Shown here: positions 22,062 to 34,427 of the stretch, piece after piece
How the letters are laid out: each line of letters opens with the position of its first letter
Numbering within the stretch: position 1 is the stretch's first letter
Assembly: GCA_036873135.1 (NCBI GenBank)
Contig: JAPTYO010000017.1
Coordinates: 14,508,001 to 14,572,000 of the forward strand
Length of the DNA: 64,000 nucleotides
Origin: Clarkia xantiana subsp. parviflora
Taxonomy: Eukaryota > Streptophyta > Magnoliopsida > Myrtales > Onagraceae
Direction: 5' to 3'
The notes under the pieces: generated by a model
The model's input: the letters and a program-made list of their open reading frames with translations, nothing else
What the model was told of the DNA's origin: nothing
The model's database searches: none
Made by a program: the position numbers and the translations under genes

Positions 22062-22660
22062 ATGCAAGTGTCGGATGTACTAATCTATCCACACTTCGCC
22101 ACAGTACAAGGATGTGAACGTACTAATCTATTCACATCCTTGCAAAAAGTCGGGGGACAAGTGGTTCCTTAGGAATCCTCCCTCGCAAACAAATGCAAGT
22201 GTCGGAAGTACTAATCTATCCACACTTCGCCGCAGTACAAGGATGTGGACGTACTAATCTATTCACATCCTTGCAAAAGTCGGGGGACAAGCGGTTCCTT
22301 AGGAATCCTCCCTCGCAAACAAATGCAAGTGTCGGACGTACTAATCTATCCACACTTAGCCATCATCAAGCGATGTGGACGTACTAATCTATCCACATCT
22401 CAAAAAACAAGATAGGCGTGCGGCTCTTCAGGAAACCACCATCTTGTCAAAATATCATAATGAAGATCCACGGTTCCGTAAGGAACTATCTTCTTATGAA
22501 AATCAAAAGGACAAGCGGTTCCTTAAGAGTTCCCCCTTCTCTTTAAAATTGCAAGTGTCGGACGTACTAATCTATCCACACTTCGCAAACAAACAACTAT
22601 ATCAAGTATGTGAACGTACTAATCTATTCACATCCTTGTAAAGGAAAACAAGCAGTTCAA
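22062..22660 (+). repeat. Tandem repeats downstream of gag, family D
   Basis: Degenerate array whose shared core is GTACTAATCTATYCACA preceded by GTGTCGGA or GTGAAC/GTGGAC, with spacers holding CGGTTCCTTAAGAA. At least eight cores lie between 22070 and 22640, in paired units of about 120 bp (22062, 22190, 22320, ...). It occupies the gap between sense gag and the 3' end of the antisense gene. From 22661 to 23031 I see only unique non-coding sequence. Confidence 0.8.
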
Positions 22661-23031
22661 CATGGATCCTCCTCCTTACAAAGCCACAGGTGCCGGTAAT
22701 ACTAATTCATCCGCACCCCGCCACCAATAGAGATGCAATTTCCTAAGGAAAACCATCGGATTAAGGAAATCGACCTGTCAACAGAGCTACACTCTTCCAA
22801 AAGAGAACAAGTTATAGAGACAACAATAAAGGAAGATGCAAAATAATACTAAGTATTATATGTTTCTAACATCTCATGTCAGACATATATATATATAATA
22901 TAGCAGGTCTGAAAAGTGAAGGCATCCAGCCAGCATAAAAAGTCAAGCCCGGGACACACCCCGCCAAAATCTCACCCATGCAAGGGGAGCAACCATATAT
23001 TCACAAGAGACTCATATAAAACAAAGAAAGA

Positions 23032-25371
23032 TCAACCTGACCCAACGTCAGGAGCACCAGAGCCAAAGGCGTCAGCCATAAAAAAATCATGCGCAGGGCT
23101 GCTGAAAACAACACGGCGATCGTCACCAACAGGGACGGACACCTGTCCCGTCAAACCACTCGCTCCGCCCACATCGCCCGCTCGGATCCCCGCAATAGCC
23201 CCGAGGGCATAGCCACTATATGGCCCAGTACTCTGGAAAGGAAAATCGGGGGCAAGAGAGTATATCCTCCTGAAGTAATCCACAGAGAAAGACTCCATGC
23301 GATCATCACGTGCCTTCTCGAGAAGTTTGGAGTAATCAGCTGTAGTAGCAAACTCAATCATCCCAAGCTGATCACCCAGGGCAACATGAGACTCCTTAGT
23401 CTCCTTCAGCGCCACAGCATGTGCCTCCTCGTCGACCTTCTCCTGGCGCAATAAGGCAAACAGCTCCGCCTCCAGCTGAGACGCGCAATCCTGACTTCCC
23501 TTGAGATCAGCGGGAGCCTTGGAAGAAGCATCTGAATGTGCGCGCGCCTTCTCCCTCAACACAACGACATCCTGAGACAAGCGCTCATGACGACCCTGCA
23601 GACCCCTCGTCTCCTCAACAAGCTCAACAACAAAGGAGGAAAGGTTGGTCATCACGGCATTCACCTGCAACAACAACACAAGCACATCACACACAAAGAA
23701 GCCAGACAAACATGATAGATCCAACATAAAAAGAAAACAACGTACAGGAGCAAAGCGCGCGAGCGACTCCTCAACACACTTCAAAGCAGCCTCAGGGTCA
23801 CAGGGGCACTTCTTGCGGTCAGCCGGCGGAAGAGACCGCTGAACCACACGCACACCGACAGAAGGTGTGCTCAAGGAAACATCCTTGGGAAAGCGAATAG
23901 CAGACTGAGAGTAGGGAGTCCACTCGTTCCCGGACACATCCCGATCAAGCCGACACATCAGATCAGACTTGCGAAAAGCTGGAGGAGTAGGAACAACTAC
24001 ACATCAAAAGCAAACACATTAGGAGAAGGCAAACTATACCAATACAACAAGAAGTCAACCACAGCCACCTGCCAAGGAATGCACCTCCGCTGAACGGCCG
24101 CTCCCCGACCGGGGGGCAGGCATGGTCGAATCCGCATACATTGGCCCCTTCCCTTTGTCGCAGGAAGGAGCAAGAGGCATGCCGGTAGACGTCGACCTCT
24201 TAGGATCGCTCGGGGAACGGACGTCAGCATCATTCTCTCGGACAGGTGCAACTCCCCCCGCCGTCGGGAGTACCAAGCCTGCAAAGACAACCACAAAAAG
24301 ACCATTAGCATGTTAGCATGGGGAAAAATCTCAACGAAACCTTTAAAGGCACAAGTCCCATACCCGGGCCAACAGGAGGAGTGTCGCCGAGGCCGGAAAC
24401 AGTCTGAGGAGATCCGGGTGCGACTCCGCCCTGTAAACAGGGGCGTCTGTTAAGAAACCAACCTACAAGGAAACAGGAACAAATGTTACGAAACTTCAAA
24501 ACATACCAACTCATCCCCCGAAGGACGTACATGAATGCCCGCCGCGAGCAGCTCGGCGTCGGAAGCACGATAAAGGGGGCTGTACTCCCCCGCCCTATTC
24601 GCCGTGTGAATCTTCTTCAAAGAAACCTTGTCTGTATCGAAGAACTCCTGAAAACGTGGAACGGGGTGGGTATCCACTATGTGAGAAGTCGTCCAAGTCG
24701 TGCCCGCATCCTTTATAAAAAAAGTACTGACACTTCCATTTGTTCTGGAAAGTGTCCGATCTTTCGCAGAACCGCGCCTCAGTATTCCACCCCGCCCTGC
24801 GCAAGCCAAGGGAGGAGAATCCCTTCTCGGTCAAGTGAGGCCAACGCAAGGTGAAAGTACACATCCCAGACTCATCTTCCTTGCCCAGGCGATAGAAGGC
24901 TCGAAAAAGCACTATCGAGTAATCCCAAGAGTTTAGATGACACTGCACCCGGAAACATGTCCAAGCTCTAAACCCCGGTGGAGTGATAGAGACGGGAGAA
25001 ATCCTGTAGTGTCGACAAAGGCGGGCCAGATCCTGACAATAAGGAAAGCGCATCCCTTCTCGGAACTGTGAAATATAAACAGCCTCGTATTCAGCCGGAG
25101 GAACGGTGGGCCGACCAAATTCGACCCCCTTCACGACATCCCAAGGATACGAGACCTCTATGCCGGGACACCAGTCCCGGGTCGAGACGTAGAGATCGAA
25201 CTTGGAACGTGGGAGCTTGTTGGGAAAAAACATTTGGGTCTTCTCCAGTATTACACGGTTACCCGACGGTCCCAAAAGCACACCGCTTCGAGACCCGGAA
25301 TCAGAATCCATGGTGCCCTCATCAACCTCCCCATCAATGTTATCCGAAACAGAGTGATGAGACTTACTCAT
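23032..25371 (-). CDS. Antisense five-exon gene of family D (gypsy-type-transposon domain plus coiled coil)
   Basis: Read on the minus strand: exon A 25371-24507, B 24430-24364, C 24278-24069, D 23996-23746, E 23664-23032. Introns are 76, 85, 72 and 81 bp with GT-AG borders in phases 0, 1, 1, 0. It starts ATG AGT AAG TCT CAT. Exon A carries a domain with GMRFPYCQDLARLCRHY, PPGFRAWTCFRVQCH, DYSIVLFRAFYRLG, resembling Pfam 'putative gypsy type transposon' (from memory). Exons B-C are Pro/Ser-rich. Exon D has NEWTPYSQ and SVGVRVVQRSLPPADR. Exon E is a coiled coil ending in a conserved YFRRIYSLAPDFPF block. One extra T in a T7 run (about 24714-24720) breaks exon A; otherwise about 674 residues. 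Exons match those at 39220-41551. Function unknown; a DNA- or Gag-binding accessory protein is only a guess. Confidence 0.72.
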
Positions 25372-27258
25372 TGCGTGAAGAAGCAGAAACCGTTGCCTAC
25401 CAGGAACATTCTAAGTATGAAAGACACGTGCTTGCAAGCCCGTCAACCAAACCCTGCAAAAACCATACACAACTCAATCAAAAACCAGGGCCACGTATCA
25501 ACACCATTCACCAAGCCCTTTGCGAGGGCATCCAACCCAACGGACCAACTGTCCGCGAGCAAACAGCTAGGGACCCTCCCGCTCGGGAGTCAAAAGTCCC
25601 TACGCTCACAAAAGGCCTAGGCTACCCACTAACAAAATTTCCATATACTTATACAATATAACACAGGTATTCAAGCATTCAACTAAACGACGAGCTCAGG
25701 AGCTAAGGAAATCTAAAGCATGCAAAATTGGTCATAATTACCAAAATGCCCTCCGGCCACATTTCGATCAAATTTTATCCCCAAAACGGCTCAAGGCTCC
25801 GGGGGCACATACAAGAAGCTCAAATACACTTAAGCAAGCCCATTACATGTCACGGGGAAACTTACCCCTACCCGAACAATTCAAAGAGCACTCGGGTCAA
25901 CTAAGCCACCGATAAGCACGAGCTACCGAGCGATCACCTAAACTCCGGGGGCATGACTATCTACTCACAAATAATCGAGGAGTCATTATCACACTCGGGG
26001 GCATCATATCAAGTCACCCGCATCAAAATACAAAGGGTCGAACTTTTTGCTCGAATATGTCCGATTTCGAACCTCCACGATTTCACCTCGGTTGACCGAA
26101 ACCTAAGGGCCTCTTCACAAAGGGAGTTCACTAACCATAACTCTATCTATCTACATTTAAAGTTTGGCCAAAAACGAATTTTGAAAAATCGAGCTAAAAT
26201 TTCACTTAGGCATTTCATCGAACACCTATCATGCACCTTATTAAAATTCGAAATTTGCAGCCCTAAAGGTCCAATTAACATCAAGAAAAGGAAGGAGAGG
26301 ACATTACCGATCAATACCCGACAAGAAGGACCCGAAAACGGGTCGAATTGAGCCCGAAATCGGCCCGCCGAGCTGCAGCCGCCGCCCCGCCTGTCGCCGC
26401 CGGTCCTGCCGCCGCTGCTGCCGTGCCCCGCCGCCGCTGGGCCGCCATGCTTTGGCCGGTGCTGGTCCTGGTGGTTGCCGGCCGGAATAGGGTGGTGCTA
26501 GGGCCCTAAGGTGGTTCTCCTAAATCACTACCCTAAAACCTCTCGAAAACCCTCTCAACAACCTATTCAAATGTGTATAGTTTTATAAACTATCACAAAG
26601 AGGGGGGACTACACAACCTAACAAGCACCATACCTCCAAGAGGTACACTCACATCCACCCTCCATTTTTTAAAAGTTGTTGATAACTTGGATATTCACCA
26701 TCAAGTGACTTAGCTAAATTTGACTAAGTTATTTCAGATGGTCTCAACTACTTGAAAACATTATTTTTATGATTTTTCGTATCAAGTCCATCACATGTGA
26801 TTTTCCAAACGCGGCATTATTTCGTTTACTAAAACCGTCGTCTCGCCGTCGGGACGGCCATCTCGGACGACGGACTCCCGAAAACCATCATCTTGCATGA
26901 AAAACGTTTTATCAAAACTTTCATGATTTATTATCGTTTTAATACAATTAGTCATGGCATGAACGTTCCATATGTATTCGATCATCTTACAAACCCGAAA
27001 AATCTCATGTGTGCTCACGCCTCATTTTTTCCAAAACCACATTTATCATATTACTTGTGTCCGTTGTGCTACTAACCCTTTGCGCAGTTGTCAAGCATGA
27101 CCATCTCAAAAAACTAAGGCAAGAAGCTCGTCTGAGCCGCGCGTATCCACCATTGGTAGGTCAAAACTCAAGGTGAGCGGACGACCCGAATCACGCGTAT
27201 ACCCTATCTTAAAATAGAGTTAAACAAAGGTCAAGCCATTATTTAACTCGGGGGCAAG
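25372..27258 (-). promoter_or_regulatory. Leader/promoter region of antisense gene and sense 3' untranslated region, family D
   Basis: No sense gene. On the minus strand a TATA-like TTTATAAAACTATA lies at about 26577-26590. It is followed downstream by a GC-rich segment (about 26355-26480, repeated GCCGCC), then AT-richer sequence to the antisense ATG at 25371. Comparable GC-rich segments occur upstream of the antisense genes at 42160-42520 and 61750-61870, suggesting a conserved leader. The 3' edge holds the PPT CTCGGGGGCAAG (27247-27258) for sense replication. Confidence 0.45.
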
Positions 27259-28289
27259 TGATGGATATACGCATGATTCGGGCTCGGTTTTAATTATTCG
27301 GACCTCATGCACGCACGTAAGACCCACTACGAAACCCAATTTCGAGCTAACCGGGGGAAACCGGGCAAGTCGCGAACTTGCCCGGCACCCCCGGGGGCTT
27401 ACCCGGAAATTCCGGGGTGCTAAGCAAACCCGGAATTCCGTGTAAGCTTAGCACCCCGGGGGTGTCGCGCACACCCCCCATTTTGTCTCGAATGTATAGG
27501 AGACCCGATTTTTAACTAACTCCTATGTGTCCGAGAGCTATGTTTCAAAGGCGCGCGCGTCCTGCTCGGGACGACCGCCTGAGACGAGCGTCAGAGCCCT
27601 CTTCCCAAAGCTCTCCCCTGCATCCCGGTTCACATTTTCACATTGAACCGGGTCAAAACCGGCTTACGGTTCAAGGTTGCCTATAAATAGCCACCTTGGG
27701 GGTAAGTATTTTCAAGTCACTTTGGGTGAGAATTGAGAAGAGCTCTGACCTCTCTCTAACTTTCTCTCTCTAGAACTGTCTAATGTTGACCGTCGGAGTG
27801 AGCGCACCAAGTACCTCCCCCCTCTCCACGGGAGTTGCTTGGTAATGCTCCTCTTGCAGGTACGGACGGACAGTCAGCGAGAGAGCCCGAAGGACTTAGT
27901 GCGATTTTGAAGACGAAGGCAAAGGCCCGTGCACGACCCTAGGAGACGGACTTGGCCCTAACAAGCTCGCACCCAACCCGAAGACATCGACAAGTTACTC
28001 AGCAGACAGCCCGCGTTAACTTGGTCGAAACACTGTCTAATGTTGACCGTCGGAGTGAGCGCACCAAGCACCTCCCCCCTCTCCACGGGAGTTGCTCGGT
28101 AATGCTCCTCTTGCAGGTACGGACGGACGGTCAGCGAGAGAGCCCGAAGGACTTAGTGTGATTTTGAAGACGAAGCCAAAGGCCCGTGCACGACCCTAGG
28201 AGACGGACTTTGCCCTAACAAGCTCGCACCCAACCCGAAGACATCGACAAGTTACTCAGCAGACAGCCCGCGTTAACTTGGTCGAAACA
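27259..28289 (+). repeat. 3' LTR, family D (1031 bp)
   Basis: Matches 19580-20576 including the terminal tandem duplication (units from about 27775 and 28033). Extra bases relative to the 5' LTR: about 30 bp near 27415 (duplicated CCGGAATTCC-type sequence) and 6 bp near 27635. Followed by TSD ctaac. Confidence 0.93.
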
Positions 28290-28323
28290 CTAACAAAAAG
28301 CCAAAATAGTTTCTACCAGATCA

Positions 28324-30033
28324 ATGGCCGGTGGTGGCAAGAAGAAACAAGTTCAAGCCGGCAGCTCTCGCCCCGCTGGAACCGTGAATTCCCCATTGCC
28401 GAACATGTTGCTGAACAAGGTGAATACCCTGCTGTTTCCCAAACAGGGGGGCATGGTGATGAGGAGGTCTCAGTCCGAGACACGACACTGAACAGGCAAG
28501 ATATCCCGCGAAGGGAGGTGGATGCTCCCCCAAACCCGGCGGGGCAAAGATAGGAGGTCCCGCGAAGGGAAGCAGGCTCTTCTTCAAACTCGGAGTTAGC
28601 CAAGGCGGTAGCAGAGGCTATGCCTATGTTTTTGGCAGCCATGGATGCTCTGTTGGACAAGAGAGAGGCCGCCAGGAGGGCGGAGGAGTTTCCTCCGCGA
28701 AAAGAGCTGCCCCCACCCCCCCCCCCCCCCCCCGAGGGTGGTTCCAGAAGAACAGGAGGTTCAACCCAGGAATAGGGCTAAGGAACCTGCACACTTGGAG
28801 AAGTTCGTGGTCGACGGCCGGGGACCAGTGCAAAACAGGACCATTCCCCTGAATGGCCCCATCACCCCCGATCAGGTGGTGAAGATCGTCAGCATCTGCA
28901 TGGGTGACCAGAAGCAGATGACATCGGAGTTGAGGGATCGATCCACCCATCCTTTCATTCCGCGGCTGCTGGATACTGTCGCCCCGCCATGGCTAGGCAT
29001 CCCGACCATCAAGGAGTACGATGGTGAAGGAGACCCGGTCCGCCATGTTCAGAGACATGTCCAGGCTTGCATGGGAAGAACCTCAAACGATGACCTCGTG
29101 TGTTCGCTTTTCCCGATCACCCTGGGAGAAAGGGCCATGACTTGGTATTTCAGCCTACCGCCAGGAAGTATCACGTGCTGGGCTGATATGCACGATCGCT
29201 TCATCAAGCAATATCAAGGTCGGAGGCGTCTTCTGAAGAGTGTAAGGTCCCTGACCCAGGTGGTGCAGAGACCCGACGAATCGTTGGCATATTACTACCA
29301 ACGATTCACTGCCAGTGCCGCGGAGATCGATGAGGAGATATCGGAGGGGGAGACCATCCGCACTTTCCTTCGAAACCTATCCGCTCCATATGGGTCCGAC
29401 CTAATGCACAGTGTAGCCGCGAAGGTTGTGTGGAGTATGGAGGCCCTGCAAGCAAGGGTGAAACAACAAATCGACGTCCAGAAGTCGAAGATTGCTGCTG
29501 GAGAGCTTGATCCTCCAAAGTCGGGAAGAGGAAAGCCATCGTCCAAGCTGTCGGATGATCGCAAGGGGAGCGACAAGTCTGAAGGGAGTAGGAACCGTGG
29601 TCGCCCCGAGAGAAGGGAAGATAGACGTCCTCCGAAGAAGGACAACCGCGAAGGTCGTAGTGTTCCCATCAACAGCTCGATGACCTCCGTGCTAGCTGTG
29701 ATGGATCGGCAAGGTCTCGCCCGATACTCCCCGAGGAAGGAAGGAGAGTTCTTAGGAGGCCGCTCTGATCATTATTGTCGGTACCATTGAGCAAATGGTC
29801 ACGACACAGATAATTGTCGGGAGTTAAAGAAGGAGATAGAAAAGCTGATCCAGAAAGGAAAGCTGAAGGAGTTCGTTGGAAGGGGAAGATGCCGACCCCG
29901 TTCCAAAAGTCGGTCGCGGTCCCGTTCCAAGTCCCGTGACCGATCCCCGAAGAAGAAGAAGATTGAGTCGGAGCCTTCTGGTTCCGGTGCCCGTAAGGAG
30001 AGACGGGGGACCATTAACGTCATTCACGGAGGA
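28324..30033 (+). pseudogene. Gag, family C copy 2
   Basis: Starts ATG 28324 (MAGGGKKKQVQAGSSRP), like copy 1. Broken by a frameshift near 28400, a stop at about 28551, another frame change around an 18-base C run (about 28717-28734) and TGA at 29788-29790 (CGA in the sister). The capsid is readable from 28800: MTWYFSLPPGSITCW, QYQGRRRLLKSV. The TGA falls within the knuckle (CRYH..ANGHDTDNC). An Arg/Ser-rich tail (RSRSRSKSRDRSPKKKK, about 29900-29960) follows. Confidence 0.85.
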
Positions 30034-30696
30034 ATGGCAGCGGGAGGTGACACAACTGCTTCTAGGGAAAATATCTCCGCTGCTGTGGTGCTAGGCAAGA
30101 GGTCCCGGTCGTGGACTCTTAAGGAGGAAATGGTGATCTCTTTCTCGGCGGAGGATTCGATAGGCGTGGAGAGCCCCCACGATGACGCCTTAGTTGTAAC
30201 CTTGGACGTGGACGGATTCGAGATGAAGCGGATCCTGATAGACGGAGGGAGCTCCTCCGACATTCTTTTCATGGATGCCCTGGAGGCCATGGGTAAGACG
30301 AAGAAGGACCTGACGCAGGTGAACTTCCCGATGGTGGGCTTCTCCGGATCGACTTCCTATCCGGTGGGGATGATTACCTTACCGGTAGAGTTTGGTAGTG
30401 GCTGGAAGATGGAACGGCGGAACGTGGATTTCGTCGTGGTAGAATCGGCGGTAACATATAACGCCATTATCGGGAGGACCACCATCAACCCTCTCATGGC
30501 AGTTGCTTCAACTGTCCACCAGAAAATGAAGTTCCCGACTGACCACGGTGTTGGAGAGGTTAAGGGCGACCAGGTGGCGTCACGAAAGTGCTATGTTAAT
30601 GCCACTCGACGGAGAAGAAGGGAAGCCATGGCTGTCCTGCAGACCGATGCCGATCCTCGAGAGGAGTTGGGCGTCCCGCCCCCATGGAGGATCTGA
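30034..30696 (+). pseudogene. Aspartic protease domain, family C copy 2
   Basis: Continuation of the Gag frame. 220 residues include GKRSRSWTLKEEMVISFSAED, ILIDGGSSSDILFMDALE (active-site DGG) and AVTYNAIIGRTTINPLMAVAST. A frame change at about 30680 (ELGVPPPWRI) separates it from RT. It would cleave the polyprotein during particle maturation. Confidence 0.82.
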
Positions 30697-33513
30697 AGGA
30701 GGTTGAGATTGACGGACCTCGAAGGAAGGTGAAGATCGGGTCTGCTTTGTCGGAAGAAAGAGCCTGAGAGCTGATCGAGCTCCTGAAGGAGTTCAAGGAG
30801 CTGTTTGCCTGGTCCCTGAGTGATATGCCAGGAATCAGCCCCGACGTGATAGTGCATGAGCTGAAGATTGACCCCGCGATCAAGCCTATCGCGTAGAGGA
30901 GGCGTCCGAAGGGCGCGGACAAGAGAATCGCGATCCAGCAAGAGGTGGGCAGACTTCTCGACGTTGGATTCATCAAGGAGCTCCGATTCCGATACATGGG
31001 TCGCTAACCCAGTCCTGGTGCGAAAGAGTAATGGAAAGTGGCGGATGTGTGTCGATTTCCGCGACTTGAACAAGGCCTGCCCAAAGGATTGCTACCCACT
31101 CCCGAGGATTGACCAGTTGGTGGATGCCACATCGGGACATGAGCTGCTGAACTTCATGGATGCCTACTCCGGGTACAACTAGATCAAGATGGCGAAGGAG
31201 GATGCCCCCCACACAGTTTTTTACGCTGACAGCGACGTTTATCACTATGACGTCATGCCATTCGGATTGATCAATGCCGGAGCAACTTACCAGCGGATGG
31301 TAAACAAGTTGTTCGGAGACATGCTGGGAAAAACGATGGAGGCTTATGTGGATGATATGCTCGTGAAGTCCCGACAGGCAGGAGACCACGTCCAAAACTT
31401 GGCAGCGGCGTTTGAGCGGATGAGGCTTCATCAGGTTCGGTTGAACCCCGACAAGTGTGCTTTCGGGGTGAACTCCGGGAAATTCCTAGGGTTCATGGTG
31501 AGCCAGAGAGGAATCGAGGTGAATCCTGAGAAGCTGCGAGCAGTCGAGGAGATGCAGTCCCCAAAGACCCATCGGGAGGTTCAAGTGTTGAATGGCCGGT
31601 TGGCCGCGATGAATCGATTCTTATCCAAGGCGAGTGACAGAGCCATGCCATTTTTTGATGTACTAAGGGCTCACAAGAAGTTTGAATGGTCCGACAAGTG
31701 CGAGGAGGCATTCCAAGCACTCAAGCAACATCTCCGTACTCTCCCGCCGTTGGCGAAACCGGCTCCAGGCGAGCCGCTTTATCTCTATTTGGCTGTTTCT
31801 GATGTTGCTGTTTGTTCTGTTTTGATTAAGATTGTCAAGGGCAGCCAAGTGCCTGTCTATTATGTAAGCAAGGCATTTGCCAAATCAGAAATGAACTATC
31901 CCGCCATTGAGAAGTATCTCTTTGTGTTAATTGTTGCCGCTCGAAAGCTCCGACCTTACTTCCATGCTCACGAGGTTACAGTGTTGACAAATCAGCCCTT
32001 GAAGCACTTTTTGAACCGACCGGAGGCGTCGGGGAGATTGGTGAAATGGGCCATCGAGCTTACGGAGTTCCGTATACATTTTGCTCCGCGAACTACTATT
32101 AAGGGCCAGGCATTGGCAGATTTTATAGCTGAGTCTACGGCACCTGATCTGGAAGTAACGGGTCCCGCAGAGGGGGCAACTATGGAGGTCCCGATAGCAG
32201 AACAGGTCCCGATAACAGAACAGCCAGAACAGCCAAATGAGGAGAACACTTGGGAGATGTACACTGATGGTTCATCAAGTGTAGAAGGATCGGGGGCAGG
32301 ATTCGTATTGATACCGCCCGGTGGAGGTGAACCCTTGCGATATGCCTTGGCCTTAACGTTTAGGGCCACCAACAATGAAGCGGAGTATGAAGCTCTCATC
32401 ACGGGACTTAAAATTGCCAAGGGTACAGGAGTCGACCATTTGAAAGTAAAGTGTGACGCCAGCTTGATCGTGAATCAAGTCCAGGGGAATTATGAAGCCA
32501 AAAGTCCGACAATGAGGAAGTATTTGCACGAGGTGCAGACTTTGAAGGAAAGCTTCAAAAGCTTCGACATCGAGGCAATCCCGAGAGAAGAAAATGCGGA
32601 GGCAGATGCCTTAAGCAAGTTTGCTTTGGGAGTGGTCCCCGAGGAGAATCGGAAGGTGCACTTTCTGGAGAGAGTGATTATCTCAACCATCGACCCGTCG
32701 GAGGTTTGCGCCATTGAAGCAGGATCAGGGGAAAAAGAAGAGTCCACCTGGATGACCCCGATAGTCACGTACCTGACTACGGGGGCACTCCCCGATGATA
32801 AGATGGCAGCTGTCAAGTTATGTCGGATTGTGGACAACTATGTGATGGTGGACAACCAGTTATACAAGAGGGGGCATGTAAAGCCTTTTCTGAAATGTGT
32901 AGCGGAGCCTGACATGAATCGGATCTTGAGAGAATTGCACGAAGGAGCCGCGGCATGTCATGAAGGGGCCCGATCTCTTGTAAGGAAAACGTTGAATCTA
33001 GGCTACTACTGGCCTTCGATGAACAAGGGGGCAACAGGGATGGTTCAATCCTGTGATGCATGCCAGAGGTACGCTCCAAACATCGTGGCTCCCGCCGCAG
33101 ACTTGATGTCCATCGGGAGTGCGTGGCCCTTCGCGCAATGGGGCATTGACTTGGTGGGACCTCTTCCCCAAGCGAAAGGTCAGTGCAAGTATTTACTCGT
33201 GGCCATCGATTACTTCTCAAAGTGGATAGAGGCTAAAGCATTGGACAAGACGACGGGGCAGCAGATCCTCAAGTTCCTTCAAACTCAGATCATATCCCGA
33301 TATGGGGTTCCTCGAGTGTTGATCAGCGACAATGGCCCTCCGTTCAATGGGGCTCGGTTGAGGGAGTACCTGGAGGAACTGAACATTGAGCATCGGACAG
33401 CTTCCGTCCGCCATGCTCAGACCAACGGCCAAGTATAATCAGCCAACAAAATCGTGATGGATGGACTGAAGAAGAGAGTCTACGCCTTGCAGGGCCATTG
33501 GCTGGATGAGCTT
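30697..33513 (+). pseudogene. RT, two RNase H domains and integrase, family C copy 2 (interrupted)
   Basis: Stops at 30765 (CGA to TGA), 30894 (CAG to TAG), 31180 (CAG to TAG, in YNQIK) and 33436 (GAA to TAA) split the frame; the longest open piece is 31189-33438. RT has MPFGLINAGATYQ and YVDDMLVKS. The first RNase H (LYLAVSDVAVCSVL) lacks its first Asp. The second RNase H has MYTDGSSSVEGSGAGF, AEYEALITGL and CDASLIVNQ. Integrase finger: HEGAAACHEGARSL ... CDACQRYAP. Core: WGIDLVGPLPQ and LISDNGPPFNG. Family A is inserted at 33513/33514 after LQGHWLDEL; the coding sequence resumes at 43973. Confidence 0.88.
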
Positions 33514-34376
33514 TGATGGATATACGCCCAATTTGAACCCGTTGACTTCCGAACCGTTGTATTTTTATCGTCCCATTTATGATTGCAAATCGAAACTTCA
33601 ACCCGGACACTTCGCGAGAACATCGACGGCTCGGACGGGGCCGAAGCGCCCGTCCGACAGAGGCGAACTCACCTAGGTGAGGTTGGGTGGCCACACCCGA
33701 CCTCCCCTAGGGGAGATCGGGTCAGCCGACCCGATCTCCCCTAGGGGAGATCGGGTTGACCAACCCGATCTCTCCTAGGAGAGATCGGGTCGGCCAACCC
33801 GATCCCTCCTAGGAGGGATGGGGTTGGCCAACCCCACCCTCCCTAGGAGGGGTTGGGTGTCCTCACCCAACCCCTACCCTTGGGGGTCGGATTTCTCCCC
33901 CCCCCAAGGGCCCCGGCACCACTTTCAGACTCCCACGCTCGGTCCACTCCGCCTGCCTCCTCCGAATCCTAAAGTCTTAATTATGTGTTTAAAGGTTAAT
34001 TAATTGTGTTTAAAGGCTAACGATGTCATTAAGCCACCTTAATGACACCGTTGCCTATAAATACCCCACCTTCACAACTCATTTGATCATCTTGGCCATT
34101 TGGACAATTTAGCTCTGACATCTCTCTAGCTTTATCTCTCTAGAAAAGTACTGACTTAGGCATCGGAGAGGGTTCACCAGGCACCACCCCCCCCCCCTCC
34201 ATGCCTGGTATTGCCCCTTCTGCAGGGTAGAAGGAGAGAAGAAGCAAAGGAAGGAAGGAAGGAAAGAAGAAGATAGGCTAAGGCAGAGCAACTCAGAACA
34301 CCGGATCGTACACATCCCCCTATAAGGAGTGAGATCAAAGCCGACACCCCGTTGACCTAGATTTCATAACTTAACA
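33514..34376 (+). repeat. 5' LTR, family A copy 2 (863 bp)
   Basis: TGATGGATATACGCCCAATT ... CATAACTTAACA. TATA box CCTATAAATACC at 34054-34065. CCTAGG-centred palindrome array at 33672-33880; poly-C run near 34188 in the transcribed leader. Against the 3' LTR it has about 61 extra bp, made of two palindrome units. Confidence 0.95.
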
Positions 34377-34427
34377 CTTGGCGCCGTCTGTAGGCTTCGA
34401 GCAGAAAGCCTGGCTATCACACGAGCT

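Larger units (their letters stand above)
19580..28289 (+). mobile_element. Family D LTR retrotransposon (complete, gag-only, with antisense gene)
   Basis: LTRs 19580-20576 and 27259-28289 flanked by perfect TSD ctaac (19575-19579, 28290-28294). It inserted into family C copy 2 just after that element's primer-binding site. Primer-binding site CTTGGCGCCGTCCGTGG follows at 20576; PPT CTCGGGGGCAAG at 27247-27258. The internal 6.7 kb encodes only gag (20615-22057) in sense, then a tandem-repeat block and a five-exon antisense gene (23032-25371). No protease, RT, RNase H or integrase similarity is seen in any frame. The intact LTRs, PBS, PPT and TSD show it was mobilised, so enzymes must have come in trans. 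The layout fits gag-only non-autonomous (TR-GAG-like) elements. Confidence 0.93.

Noticed and set aside
28713..28735. Long C run in family C gag as a regulatory element
   Set aside because: A homopolymer within a Pro-rich coding stretch; it coincides with a frame change and is best seen as slippage.
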